Shown here: positions 15,142 to 21,678 of the stretch, in pieces
Numbering within the stretch: position 1 is the stretch's first letter
How the letters are laid out: each line of letters begins with the position of its first letter
Source: Pelotomaculum sp.
GTDB lineage: Bacteria; Bacillota; Desulfotomaculia; Desulfotomaculales; Pelotomaculaceae
Assembly (NCBI GenBank): GCA_003489345.1
Contig: DNIT01000177.1
Location: 3,611 to 27,068, forward strand
Direction of reading: 5' to 3'
Length of the DNA stretch: 23,458 nucleotides
The notes under the pieces: model-generated
What the model saw: only the letters and a program-made list of their open reading frames with translations
What the model was told of the DNA's origin: nothing
The model's database searches: none
Program-made: the position numbers and the translations under genes

Positions 15142-15186
15142 AAAGTCGCTATAAACCCCCAAAACACTACTTCACTTATTAACATC

Positions 15187-15212
15187 TTTAAGCCGGTTTG
15201 CACCGGCTTAAA
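15187..15212. repeat. Perfect 10-bp inverted repeat at the end of the URO-D fragment
   Basis: TTTAAGCCGG (15187-15196) and CCGGCTTAAA (15203-15212) with a 6-base loop overlap the stop codon of the methyltransferase fragment. There is no T run on either side beyond the stem, so it is a weak terminator candidate or a scar at the truncation point. Confidence 0.5.
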
Positions 15213-15532
15213 ACCCTATATGAGTAGCCCTTCATCGTGTCTATTGCCTCTATACAAGCGCTGTGAATACGTTCAGCAGGGCCAAAGAGCATTTCATCCG
15301 CTGGGTCGATGTTGCCCAAAATCAACGCCCTTCCAGCCACTTTTTCCCTTGCTAAGCCCAAGTCACACTTATCAATGCTAATTACATCGGCTCCCGTATC
15401 AGTCATTTGGTCAACTATTTTGTGAGTCTTGCCGCATATATGCAGCGGCACCAAAGACTGCAGTTCATGCGCCAAATCGACCAACTCTTTTTTAACAAGG
15501 GTAATAATTGCCTTAAACTTATATGGGAGCAC
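15188..15532 (-). pseudogene. URO-D/MtaA-type corrinoid methyltransferase, internal fragment
   Basis: About 114 residues with the uroporphyrinogen decarboxylase-family signatures of MtaA/MtbA methyltransferases: LVPLHICGKTHKIVDQM (the zinc-ligand His and Cys), ADVISIDKCDL, and RALILGNIDPADEMLFG. Full proteins are about 340 residues; the first 220 or so and the last 20 are missing. The 5' end begins at LPY with no ribosome site, and the C-terminal SPGCE-type motif is replaced by a degenerate stretch ending in the 10-bp inverted repeat. Relatives transfer methyl groups from a corrinoid protein to coenzyme M or similar thiols. Not functional as it stands. Confidence 0.8.
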
Positions 15533-15574
15533 TAAATTCGATTACCAATATCCTTTTACAAGCATTGACCCAGG

Positions 15575-16174
15575 CTAGATATATAGATGCCGCCGGGTCA
15601 GGGTGAGGTCATTGTTTAAGCCCTTGGAGAAAAGAATTTGGTGAACGTTCAGGCCGCTAACCCGGAAGGAGGCGGCGCAGGAACGCAAGTACAGCCGCCA
15701 CATACGGACAAAACGGTCACCATACATCTCCCGCACTTTGTCTGCGTGTTTTTCGTAGTTTTCCGCCCAGCGTTCCAGGGTCATAGCGTAATGCAGCCGC
15801 AAGCTCTCCACATCAATAACATGGAAGTCATAATCAGGCAGCAACCCGATTATTTCACGCAAAGACGGAATATAACCCCCGGGGAAAATATGCTTTTCGA
15901 TCCAGGAGTTGACCGGTCCTTCCTTGAGATGGGTTATGGTATGAAGCAAAGTCAAACCGCCTTTCTTTAAAAGCTTTTGCAGCGCCAGCATGAAATGAGG
16001 ATAATTAGCCTGGCCTACGTGCTCGAACATCCCAATGCTTGAAATTTTATCGAAAGTACGCCCGCTTCCGCCCAGTACCCGGTAATCCATTAACTCTACC
16101 TCCACCCGATCTTCTAAACCCAGTTTTGAAGCAAGCTCTTTTGCATAACTTTCTCCTTCCGTGTAAAACGCCAA
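15575..16174 (-). pseudogene. cfa: Cyclopropane-fatty-acyl-phospholipid synthase, C-terminal half
   Basis: About 199 residues matching the C-terminal half of Cfa/CmaS: FDKISSIGMFEHVG, LLKKGGLTLLHTITH, WIEKHIFPGGYIPSLREI, LRLHYAMTLERWAENYEKH and FSKGL..DLTLTRRHLYI. The N-terminal half and the SAM-binding motif (LDIGCGWG type) are missing. Upstream of 16174 the frame loses similarity and no start with a ribosome site is found. Full-length enzymes (about 390 residues) add a methylene group from SAM to membrane fatty acids. It is one of four broken genes in a row on the minus strand. Confidence 0.85.
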
Positions 16175-16338
16175 AATTATTTTCTTCAGAAATTGGTTCC
16201 GTTATGTATAGCATGGGCAACAATATAGGAGACCTTAATTGAAAGTTGAGCTTATATCAAATGCTCAATGTCTTATCAAAGGAAAGCAAATAAAAATGCC
16301 TGCTCGAGCCAATAATACCATCAAAGGAGGTGTTTATA

Positions 16339-16512
16339 TTGCATTCAAGACAGACAATCCAGTCCTGCATTCAACACTGCCAGGCAACTGCCAACGACAT
16401 TAAACAAATGTCTGCGGACGCCACCGGACCGGTAAAACAATCCCTGGATTAAGCCTACCAGTCCATCGACACCTGCATCAAACAGTGCCAGAGTGCTCTA
16501 AATCAGTTATAA
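16339..16512 (+). pseudogene. Small Cys-rich helical protein with in-frame stop
   Basis: TTG at 16339 has a near-perfect AAAGGAGGTG upstream. The frame codes a 57-codon protein of the pattern SCIQHCQATANDIKQM ... AYQSIDTCIKQCQSALNQL, two Cys-X3-Cys helices similar in style to DUF326-type four-helix-bundle copper-binding proteins. Codon 38 is TAA (16450-16452), while homology-like sequence continues in the same frame to the real stop at 16510. CAA to TAA would explain it. It stands 176 bases before copA, with a terminator in between, and probably belongs to the same metal-handling set. The family call is tentative. Confidence 0.6.
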
Positions 16513-16520
16513 CTTCTGTT

Positions 16521-16546
16521 AAAGGACCCCATAGAGGGGGCCTTTT
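16521..16546 (+). terminator. Intrinsic terminator after the Cys-rich gene
   Basis: AAAGG-A-CCCC pairs with GGGG-G-CCTTT around a short loop (ATAGA), one internal mismatch, ending in TTTT. It lies 8 bases after the stop codon and separates the small gene from the copA promoter. Confidence 0.8.
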
Positions 16547-16598
16547 CAGTAAGATAATGCTCATACATGGATATCCAATGATTTATATTTTCTTAATT

Positions 16599-16635
16599 CT
16601 TTTGTGACAGGTTTGTAACAATAGTTTTTTATAAT
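16599..16635 (+). promoter_or_regulatory. Shared 11-bp-repeat promoter, copy E (copA)
   Basis: CTTTTG (16599-16604), 8 bases (TGACAGGT), TTGTAACA (16613-16620), 9 bases, a perfect TATAAT (16630-16635). Here the direct repeat is clearest: TTTGTGACA and TTTGTAACA 11 bases apart. There is no normal -35 box 17 bases before TATAAT, which fits an activator-dependent promoter. The start codon of copA is 53 bases downstream. Confidence 0.75.
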
Positions 16636-16688
16636 GAAACCGATACAAAGCCTTTTTCTAATTCTCTATAATATGGAGGTGGAATATA

Positions 16689-19238
16689 GTGGCAAATAAG
16701 CAATCGATGCTTGCAGTGCAGGGCATGTCCTGCGCCGCGTGCGCAGCTAAAATCGAAAAGGCTCTTAAAAGCATGTCGGGTATAAAGGCAGCCAGGGTTA
16801 ACCTGCCGGCCGGTAAGGTCGCTGTCGAATATGATCCTGAGCAAATCAATATCTCCGAAACAACAAAGACCATTACTGATCTTGGCTACCAGATAGCCGC
16901 TGAAGACTTCTCTTTTAAAATAACCGGGATGTCCTGCGCCGCCTGTGTAAATAGGGTGGAGAAAGCACTTCGCTCTCTGCCGGGTGTAAAAAATGCAGCA
17001 GTAAATTTAGCTACTGAAAGCGCCAGGGTTGAATATTACCCCGCGGTTGTTGAGGGGGTTGACATAAAAAAGAAGGTTGAGACCCTGGGGTATCAAACCG
17101 GTGAGCGTTTGGACGCGCAGTCCGAGCTGGACCGGGAACGTGAGGCCAGGGAAGCTGAAATCCGCCGTCAACGCGTAAATATGTGGCTGACCTGGCCCCT
17201 GGGTCTCATCGCTATGCTGGGAACAATGAGAGAAATGTGGATTTTTGACCGCTTCGTCCCGGCCTGGCTGGCCTCTCCTTACACCTTGTGGTTCCTTACA
17301 ACACCAGTAGTCGTTATAGGGGGCTGGCAGTTCTTTGTCAACAGCTGGCGGGGTTTAAAACATGGCGTTACCGATATGAACCTGCTGTACGCCACGGGAA
17401 TTGGCGCTTCCTACATGATTGCGTTGATCAATACCCTTTGGCCCAACGCCGGTTTCGGCGGGCCGAAGGCTACCTTCTATGAATCAGCAGCTCTTTTGAC
17501 CGCCTTCATCGTCCTGGGACGTTATCTGGAGGCTCTCACCCGTGGACGCACATCCGAGGCAATCAGAAAACTTATGCATTTGCAAGCCAAAATCGCCCGG
17601 ATTGTCCGGGATGGTAAAGAAATAGAGATACCCGCGGATGAGGTACAGATCGGTGATTTAATAACAGTCAGACCGGGCGAAAGCATACCCGTGGACGGCA
17701 AAGTTACTGAAGGATATTCTTCCGTAGATGAGTCCATGATTACCGGTGAAAGTATCCCCATTGAGAAAAAAGAAGGGGATGAAGTAATCGGCGGAACCAT
17801 CAATAAAACCGGAGCCTTTAAATTTACAGCAACACGGGTAGGTAAGGAAACAGCTCTGGCCCAGATTATCCAGCTGGTGGAGAATGCTCAGGGTTCAAAA
17901 GCTCCAATTCAGAAAATTGCTGATGTGGTAGCTGGCCACTTTATCCTTGGTGTGCACCTGCTGGCACTCGCTGTATTCCTGTTCTGGTTCTTTATTGGTT
18001 ATGGCTGGTGGTTTACTCCCAACAGTACCTTCCTGCTCTCAACTTCAACCATAGGTACAATCGGGGTATTCGGTTTCTCCATGCTCTTAAGCCTGACCGT
18101 TTTGGTAATCTCCTGCCCCTGCGCTGGGGGCCTGGCGACACCTAGTGCGATTATGGCCGGCTCAGGTAAAGGCGCTGAGAACGGTATTCTGTTTAAGGGC
18201 GCAGAAGCCATTGAAACTACTTCCCGTCTGGACGCCATACTTTTTGATAAAACCGGTACACTGACCAGGGGCCAGCCTTCTGTCACCGACGTAATCGCAA
18301 TCGGCTCCTTCTCACAAGACCGGATTTTACAGCTGGCGGCAGCAGCGGAAAAGAACTCTGAGCACCCGCTCGGGGAAGCTATCGTCAAAGAGGCCGAAGA
18401 TAAAGGCTTGATTATCGGCAAGGCAACCTCCTTCAAAGCCATCCCTGGACACGGGCTGGAAGCCGAATTGGAAGGAAGCCAGGTATTGCTGGGTAACCGT
18501 CGGCTGATGCAACAGTGGAAAATTGATTTCTCCGGCGCCTTGCAGCAGGTGGAAGAACTTGAGGAAGCAGGCAAGACAGTGATGTTTATATCGATTGACG
18601 GTATGTTTGCCGGACTGATCGCCGTGGCCGATACAATAAAAGAAGGTTCAGCTGAAGCTGTCCGCCTACTCAAAGAGATGGGAATCAAAGTCAGCATGAT
18701 TACCGGTGATAACAGGCGTACCGCTGAAGCCATTGCCAGACAGGCCGGCATTGATCATGTTCTTGCCGAGGTGCTGCCCGAGGACAAGGCCAACGAAGTG
18801 ATTAAACTGCAGGAGCAGGGAGACCGTGTGGCAATGGTCGGGGACGGGATAAATGACGCTCCGGCGCTGGCCCAGGCCGATGTGGGAATAGCTATCGGCA
18901 GCGGTACGGATGTGGCCAAGGAAACCGGCGATATCATCCTGATCAGAGGCGACCTCCGGGATGTGGCTTCAGCTGTTGAAATAGGTAAAGCCACAATGCG
19001 CAAGGTGAAGGAAAACCTTACCTGGGCTTTCGTGTACAACACCCTTGGTATTCCCATTGCGGCCGGCCTGATTTATCCCTGGACCGGCTGGATCGTCAGC
19101 CCGCAGTTGGCAGCCCTTTTCATGGCCTTAAGTTCCTTTTCGGTAACCATGAACACGCTGCTGCTGAAGGGATTCGTACCATCATTGAAAAAATCCCGGA
19201 CGGTTGAGATAAAACGGCTTAAGGAGGGTTTGGCATGA
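16689..19238 (+). CDS. copA: Copper-exporting P1B-type ATPase CopA
   Basis: 849 residues, start GTG at 16689 after GGAGGTGG. Two N-terminal heavy-metal domains (GMSCAAC at C15/C18 and at C83/C86) precede the membrane part. The phosphatase motif is TGES (352-355), the TM6 metal motif S-C476-P-C478, the phosphorylation site D520-KTGT, the HP pair H559-P560, and the hinge GDGINDAP (718-725). The end carries SSFSVTMN, as in Cu(I) pumps. It exports Cu(I) at the cost of ATP. The TM6 motif reads CPCAGGLATP rather than the usual CPCALGLATP, a small variation. The gene overlaps the next small gene by ATGA and is driven by promoter copy E. No CsoR or CopZ gene is visible beside it. Confidence 0.96.
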   Translation: MANKQSMLAVQGMSCAACAAKIEKALKSMSGIKAARVNLPAGKVAVEYDPEQINISETTKTITDLGYQIAAEDFSFKITGMSCAACVNRVEKALRSLPGVKNAAVNLATESARVEYYPAVVEGVDIKKKVETLGYQTGERLDAQSELDREREAREAEIRRQRVNMWLTWPLGLIAMLGTMREMWIFDRFVPAWLASPYTLWFLTTPVVVIGGWQFFVNSWRGLKHGVTDMNLLYATGIGASYMIALINTLWPNAGFGGPKATFYESAALLTAFIVLGRYLEALTRGRTSEAIRKLMHLQAKIARIVRDGKEIEIPADEVQIGDLITVRPGESIPVDGKVTEGYSSVDESMITGESIPIEKKEGDEVIGGTINKTGAFKFTATRVGKETALAQIIQLVENAQGSKAPIQKIADVVAGHFILGVHLLALAVFLFWFFIGYGWWFTPNSTFLLSTSTIGTIGVFGFSMLLSLTVLVISCPCAGGLATPSAIMAGSGKGAENGILFKGAEAIETTSRLDAILFDKTGTLTRGQPSVTDVIAIGSFSQDRILQLAAAAEKNSEHPLGEAIVKEAEDKGLIIGKATSFKAIPGHGLEAELEGSQVLLGNRRLMQQWKIDFSGALQQVEELEEAGKTVMFISIDGMFAGLIAVADTIKEGSAEAVRLLKEMGIKVSMITGDNRRTAEAIARQAGIDHVLAEVLPEDKANEVIKLQEQGDRVAMVGDGINDAPALAQADVGIAIGSGTDVAKETGDIILIRGDLRDVASAVEIGKATMRKVKENLTWAFVYNTLGIPIAAGLIYPWTGWIVSPQLAALFMALSSFSVTMNTLLLKGFVPSLKKSRTVEIKRLKEGLA

Positions 19239-19438
19239 GCGAAGAAAAAGTTACCACCATAAGCGCTGTTATCTATTTAGGTATTTCAGTAGTCCTCGCT
19301 CTGGCTTTTTTCGCGGCTACCGGCGGTAGCGCGTATAACACGACCGCCCGCTACGGCGGGGCCATCTGGGTTTTCATCCTGGCTATGATTATAACCATGC
19401 CCGTGGTAATCCCCCAGGTTAAGAAGAGATACAGGTAG
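19235..19438 (+). CDS. Small two-TM membrane protein coupled to copA
   Basis: 67 residues, start ATG overlapping the copA stop (ATGA at 19235) with AAGGAGG upstream, so it is translated with the pump. Two hydrophobic segments (about 9-28 and 42-60) are joined by a short Gly/Tyr-rich loop (GGSAYNTTARYGG), with a basic C terminus (KKRYR). It has no Cys or His-rich metal site. It may be a small accessory or stabilising subunit of CopA; I do not recognise a named family. Confidence 0.8.
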   Translation: MSEEKVTTISAVIYLGISVVLALAFFAATGGSAYNTTARYGGAIWVFILAMIITMPVVIPQVKKRYR

Positions 19439-19514
19439 TTTAGAGTATTAGAACGACGATCCCTCAGCGATGAATTTTCGACAAGCAATGAAGCAATGAA
19501 AGGAGTGTGCTTTC

Positions 19515-19682
19515 GTGGAAGAATTCTTAAAGAGTTACGGCCCCTGGCTGCTTTTCGGTGTGTTGATGTTACTCATGATGCGCCGCGGCGGTGGTTGTTG
19601 CGGCGGTGGTCACACCGAATATAAAAAAGAAGATACTGGTTCATCCAAGGAGGATAAGAATTTACCTGAAAAATCAAGTTAA
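19515..19682 (+). CDS. DUF2933-like small membrane protein with CCGGGH tail
   Basis: 55 residues, start GTG at 19515 with AAAGGAG upstream. One membrane segment (GPWLLFGVLMLLMM) is followed by RRGGGCCGGGH, a Cys pair in a Gly/His context that looks like a soft-metal site, then a charged tail. Similar short Gly-Cys-His membrane proteins stand beside copper ATPases in Firmicutes (from memory, not searched). It lies 76 bases after the previous gene in the same direction and is probably part of the copA transcript. Confidence 0.78.
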   Translation: MEEFLKSYGPWLLFGVLMLLMMRRGGGCCGGGHTEYKKEDTGSSKEDKNLPEKSS

Positions 19683-19698
19683 ATCCAAGTTTCTTATT

Positions 19699-19747
19699 AT
19701 GCAACAGAAAAACTCTTTTGCTTAAGTAAAAGAGTTTTCTGTTGCAT
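19699..19747. terminator. Long hairpin (about 20 bp) after the copA operon
   Basis: ATGCAACAGAAAA-CTCTTTT and AAAAGAG-TTTTCTGTTGCAT pair almost perfectly (one bulged A) around GCTTAAGT. The arms contain T runs on both strands but none follows the stem. It lies 16 bases after the stop codon and before an opposing gene, so it is probably a bidirectional terminator; a small MITE-like repeat is an alternative. Confidence 0.55.
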
Positions 19748-19777
19748 GTAATTAGAAAAACATACAACTTATCTTGC

Positions 19778-20038
19778 TCATTTAAGTGCTTCTGTCATCA
19801 CCGGTCTCAGTCGGTTGTCTTTGGCCATATCATAAATAACATCTTTCATTCCAGGAGCAGCATCATATTTAGCATGGCACTGCGCATCTGCGGACTTGCC
19901 ATCGTGTTAGACATCGCTTGCTGCATCTTGGGATCCTGCATCAGGTTGATCATAGCCTGCTGCATAATTTAACCCAGGGCAACAACCAAAGAGTTCTTCA
20001 TTAACAATGTCACTACTATCTATTATAGGTGTTTCCAT
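19778..20038 (-). pseudogene. Met/Gln-rich small protein split over three frames
   Basis: ATG at 20038 (GAGAGGA upstream) reads METPIIDSSDIVNEELFGCC and onward. After about 25 codons the sense moves to a second frame from 19965 (MQQAMINLMQDPKMQQAMSN), then after about 19864 to a third (DAAPGMKDVIYDMAKDNRLR, ending EALK at 19778). Joined, it gives about 86 residues with repeated P-x-M-x-x-AM units, similar in style to STI1-like or Met-rich repeats. Two single-base indels are needed, though a start at 19965 would need only one. I do not recognise the family; Met clusters near copA suggest metal binding (inference). Confidence 0.5.
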
Positions 20039-20076
20039 TTAATGGATCATCCTCTCACCTGAAGTAAGTAAATAAT

Positions 20077-20103
20077 GGCCAACCCGTGAAAAAAAGGTTG
20101 GCC
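20077..20103 (-). terminator. Terminator after the DUF1540 gene
   Basis: GGCCAACC (20077-20084) and GGTTGGCC (20096-20103) form a perfect 8-bp stem, followed on the minus strand by ATTATTT. It lies 7 bases after the DUF1540 stop codon. The T tract is imperfect, so strength is uncertain. Confidence 0.65.
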
Positions 20104-20110
20104 CTTTAAT

Positions 20111-20263
20111 TTAGCTTTTCGGTTTAAAGGTTTCGCATTTTGTGTTGTCTGAATTCTTGCAATGATTGAGGTTTCCATCCCTAGCAACCTGAATCATTGG
20201 AGCGTCACATTGAATGTTTTTATTATATCCACATTCCGTAACGTTGCACTTGATATTTTGCAA
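20111..20263 (-). CDS. DUF1540 domain small Cys-rich protein
   Basis: A 50-residue ORF with TTG start at 20263 and AAAGGGGGTG upstream. The pattern IKCNVTECGYNKNIQCDAPMI ... HCKNSDNTKCETF, read with gaps, matches DUF1540 (C-x4-C-x-YN-x3-C-A-x-x-I-x-V), a short Cys-rich domain common in sporulating Firmicutes and likely to bind zinc or another metal. It stands alone, opposite in direction to copA, with its own terminator. Confidence 0.85.
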   Translation of the reverse strand: MQNIKCNVTECGYNKNIQCDAPMIQVARDGNLNHCKNSDNTKCETFKPKS

Positions 20264-20393
20264 TATTTTCACCCCCTTTCAAAACACTAATTATTTTGCC
20301 ATTAGAAAGAATTTTTTATGTATTTTTTTAGGAACTCCTAGTAAATATATAAAAATTACTATAGAAGCCCCAACAAAATAGGATATTACAATT

Positions 20394-20423
20394 AAAAAAC
20401 CTCTTTCTAAAATGAAAGAGGTT
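20394..20423 (-). terminator. Intrinsic terminator downstream of the ICMT-like gene
   Basis: Perfect 10-bp stem AACCTCTTTC/GAAAGAGGTT with a 6-base loop, followed on the minus strand by TTTT. It lies about 110 bases after the stop codon at 20533. The rest of 20264-20532 is AT-rich with no gene I can support. Confidence 0.8.
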
Positions 20424-20532
20424 AAATTTAGCATATAATAATATTAAATTGTAAATTATCTCCTACGTTTTAGATAAAATATAATTTATTGCTTTTATTT
20501 TGCTAGTCAACAACCACCAATTAAAACCTATC

Positions 20533-21198
20533 TTAAATTCTGTTTACATTTTTATCTGCAGAATTTATGTTAGCCGGTCTAGGAATAAATGCCGGCGTCA
20601 CCTTGGCATAATTTGTATACTCCTCACCAAATTCCTGAATTACCTGGCGCTCTTCCCTCAGGGCAAGACGGGTATAGACCCAAACCAGGACAGGGAACAT
20701 CAGCATGGTTAACAATGTCGGCCACTGGACTAAGAAACCAAACATAACGAGGATAAAAGCAGTGTACTGCGGGTGACGCATGTACCTGTAAAGGCCGGTT
20801 TTCGCCAGAGTGTGTTCCTGCTGGGCTTTATAGAGTACCCTCCAAGCAAAGAAAACCATAGCCATACCGGTGAAGATAAAAATATTACTTAGCAAATGAA
20901 TCGGGTCACTGTGCGGGTCCCCTTGTAAACCGAAAAGCGTGTACCAAATGTGACCGCTTTCATGTGAGAACAGGTCTACGCCGGGGTAACGGGAACCGAG
21001 CCAACCGGATAAAAGGTAGATGGTCAAGGGGAATCCGTACATTTCTGAAAATAGCGCAACTATGAATGCTGAGAAAGCACCCAAAGAACGCCAATCGCGG
21101 GTAGTGTTCGACCGTGTAAAACTGAAAGCAAAAAAGATAAAAACAAACGAGTTGACTATAACAGCCGGCCACAGTCCATAAGCTGAATAGTTGTCCAA
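20533..21198 (-). CDS. ICMT/PEMT-like integral membrane methyltransferase
   Basis: 221 residues with about five hydrophobic segments. The C-terminal half carries the isoprenylcysteine carboxyl methyltransferase-type SAM signature: TGLYRYMRHPQYTAFILVMFG, then LREERQVIQEFGEEYTNYAK, whose RHPQY and EE..Y residues bind SAM in this family. An N-terminal insertion (GSRYPGVDLFSHESGHIWYTLFG) includes His residues. The start is TTG at 21198, eight bases after AAAGGAG; the longer frame would contain the ribosome site. Substrate unknown; bacterial members methylate lipids, quinone-type or small thiol compounds. It is driven by promoter copy D, so it responds with copA. Confidence 0.82.
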   Translation of the reverse strand: MDNYSAYGLWPAVIVNSFVFIFFAFSFTRSNTTRDWRSLGAFSAFIVALFSEMYGFPLTIYLLSGWLGSRYPGVDLFSHESGHIWYTLFGLQGDPHSDPIHLLSNIFIFTGMAMVFFAWRVLYKAQQEHTLAKTGLYRYMRHPQYTAFILVMFGFLVQWPTLLTMLMFPVLVWVYTRLALREERQVIQEFGEEYTNYAKVTPAFIPRPANINSADKNVNRI

Positions 21199-21229
21199 TT
21201 TGATTTCTCCTTTCAAATGTGCTACTGCT

Positions 21230-21266
21230 ATTATGAACTATTAATGTCACAAGATTGTTACGGAAG
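21230..21266 (-). promoter_or_regulatory. Shared 11-bp-repeat promoter, copy D (ICMT-like gene)
   Basis: Minus strand: CTTCCG (21261-21266), 8 bases (TAACAATC), TTGTGACA (21245-21252), 9 bases, CATAAT (21230-21235). The spacing is the same as in the other four copies. The start codon is about 32 bases after the -10 box. Confidence 0.7.
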
Positions 21267-21357
21267 GTTAACAAAAAAATAAAATATGAATGTGAGCACT
21301 GGAGTGAGCGTTGATAACACCGTACCTCAACCGCCGGGTTCACTGAATAGTTACAAC

Positions 21358-21678
21358 TCAAGCAAGTTTAAACTGGACTCCGTATCCACCCCTTGGATAA
21401 CGCCACTGGATGTTTCCGTTCGGGCAGCCGATCCGGCAGGCGCCGCATTCTAAACAACCCTCGTAGCCCGGCATAATTCGTCCATCGCGCCATTCATAAA
21501 CCCTGGCCGGACAAAAGGCCGTACAATCTTTCTGCGGGCAGTGTTCTGCACAAACGGTATTATCCAGTACATTAAGATGTGAATCCTCATCGGTTTTCCA
21601 GCGATTCAGGTAGAGTTTGTTGTCGATGTTAATATCCAGATTAAGCTTCTTGATCTTTTCGGTTATTTTTTGCTTCAT
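21358..21678 (-). CDS. fixX: FixX ferredoxin-like protein
   Basis: 106 residues. C-terminal cluster CLECGACRIGCP (C-X2-C-X2-C-X3-C-P) for a [4Fe-4S] centre and an N-terminal Cys-rich segment (CAEHCPQKDCTAFCP) as in FixX. The end IQWRYPRGGYGVQFK is the typical FixX tail. It carries electrons from FixC to the electron-bifurcation or quinone partner. The start overlaps the fixC stop by one base (TAATG), so the genes are coupled. Confidence 0.93.
   Translation of the reverse strand: MKQKITEKIKKLNLDINIDNKLYLNRWKTDEDSHLNVLDNTVCAEHCPQKDCTAFCPARVYEWRDGRIMPGYEGCLECGACRIGCPNGNIQWRYPRGGYGVQFKLA

Noticed and set aside
17999..18751. Long open frame antisense to copA (250 codons)
   Set aside because: Shadow of copA codon usage; Ser/Pro-rich translation with no family features and no ribosome site.
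12222..19975. Recurring TTTAACCC-TGG-like words near 12225, 13780 and 19968
   Set aside because: The match is short and imperfect, and at 12225 it is the coding end of lgt; spacing and context differ, so chance is likely.
20960..21361. 133-codon minus-strand frame overlapping the ICMT-like gene and its promoter
   Set aside because: Out of frame with the methyltransferase, crosses promoter copy D, no ribosome site.
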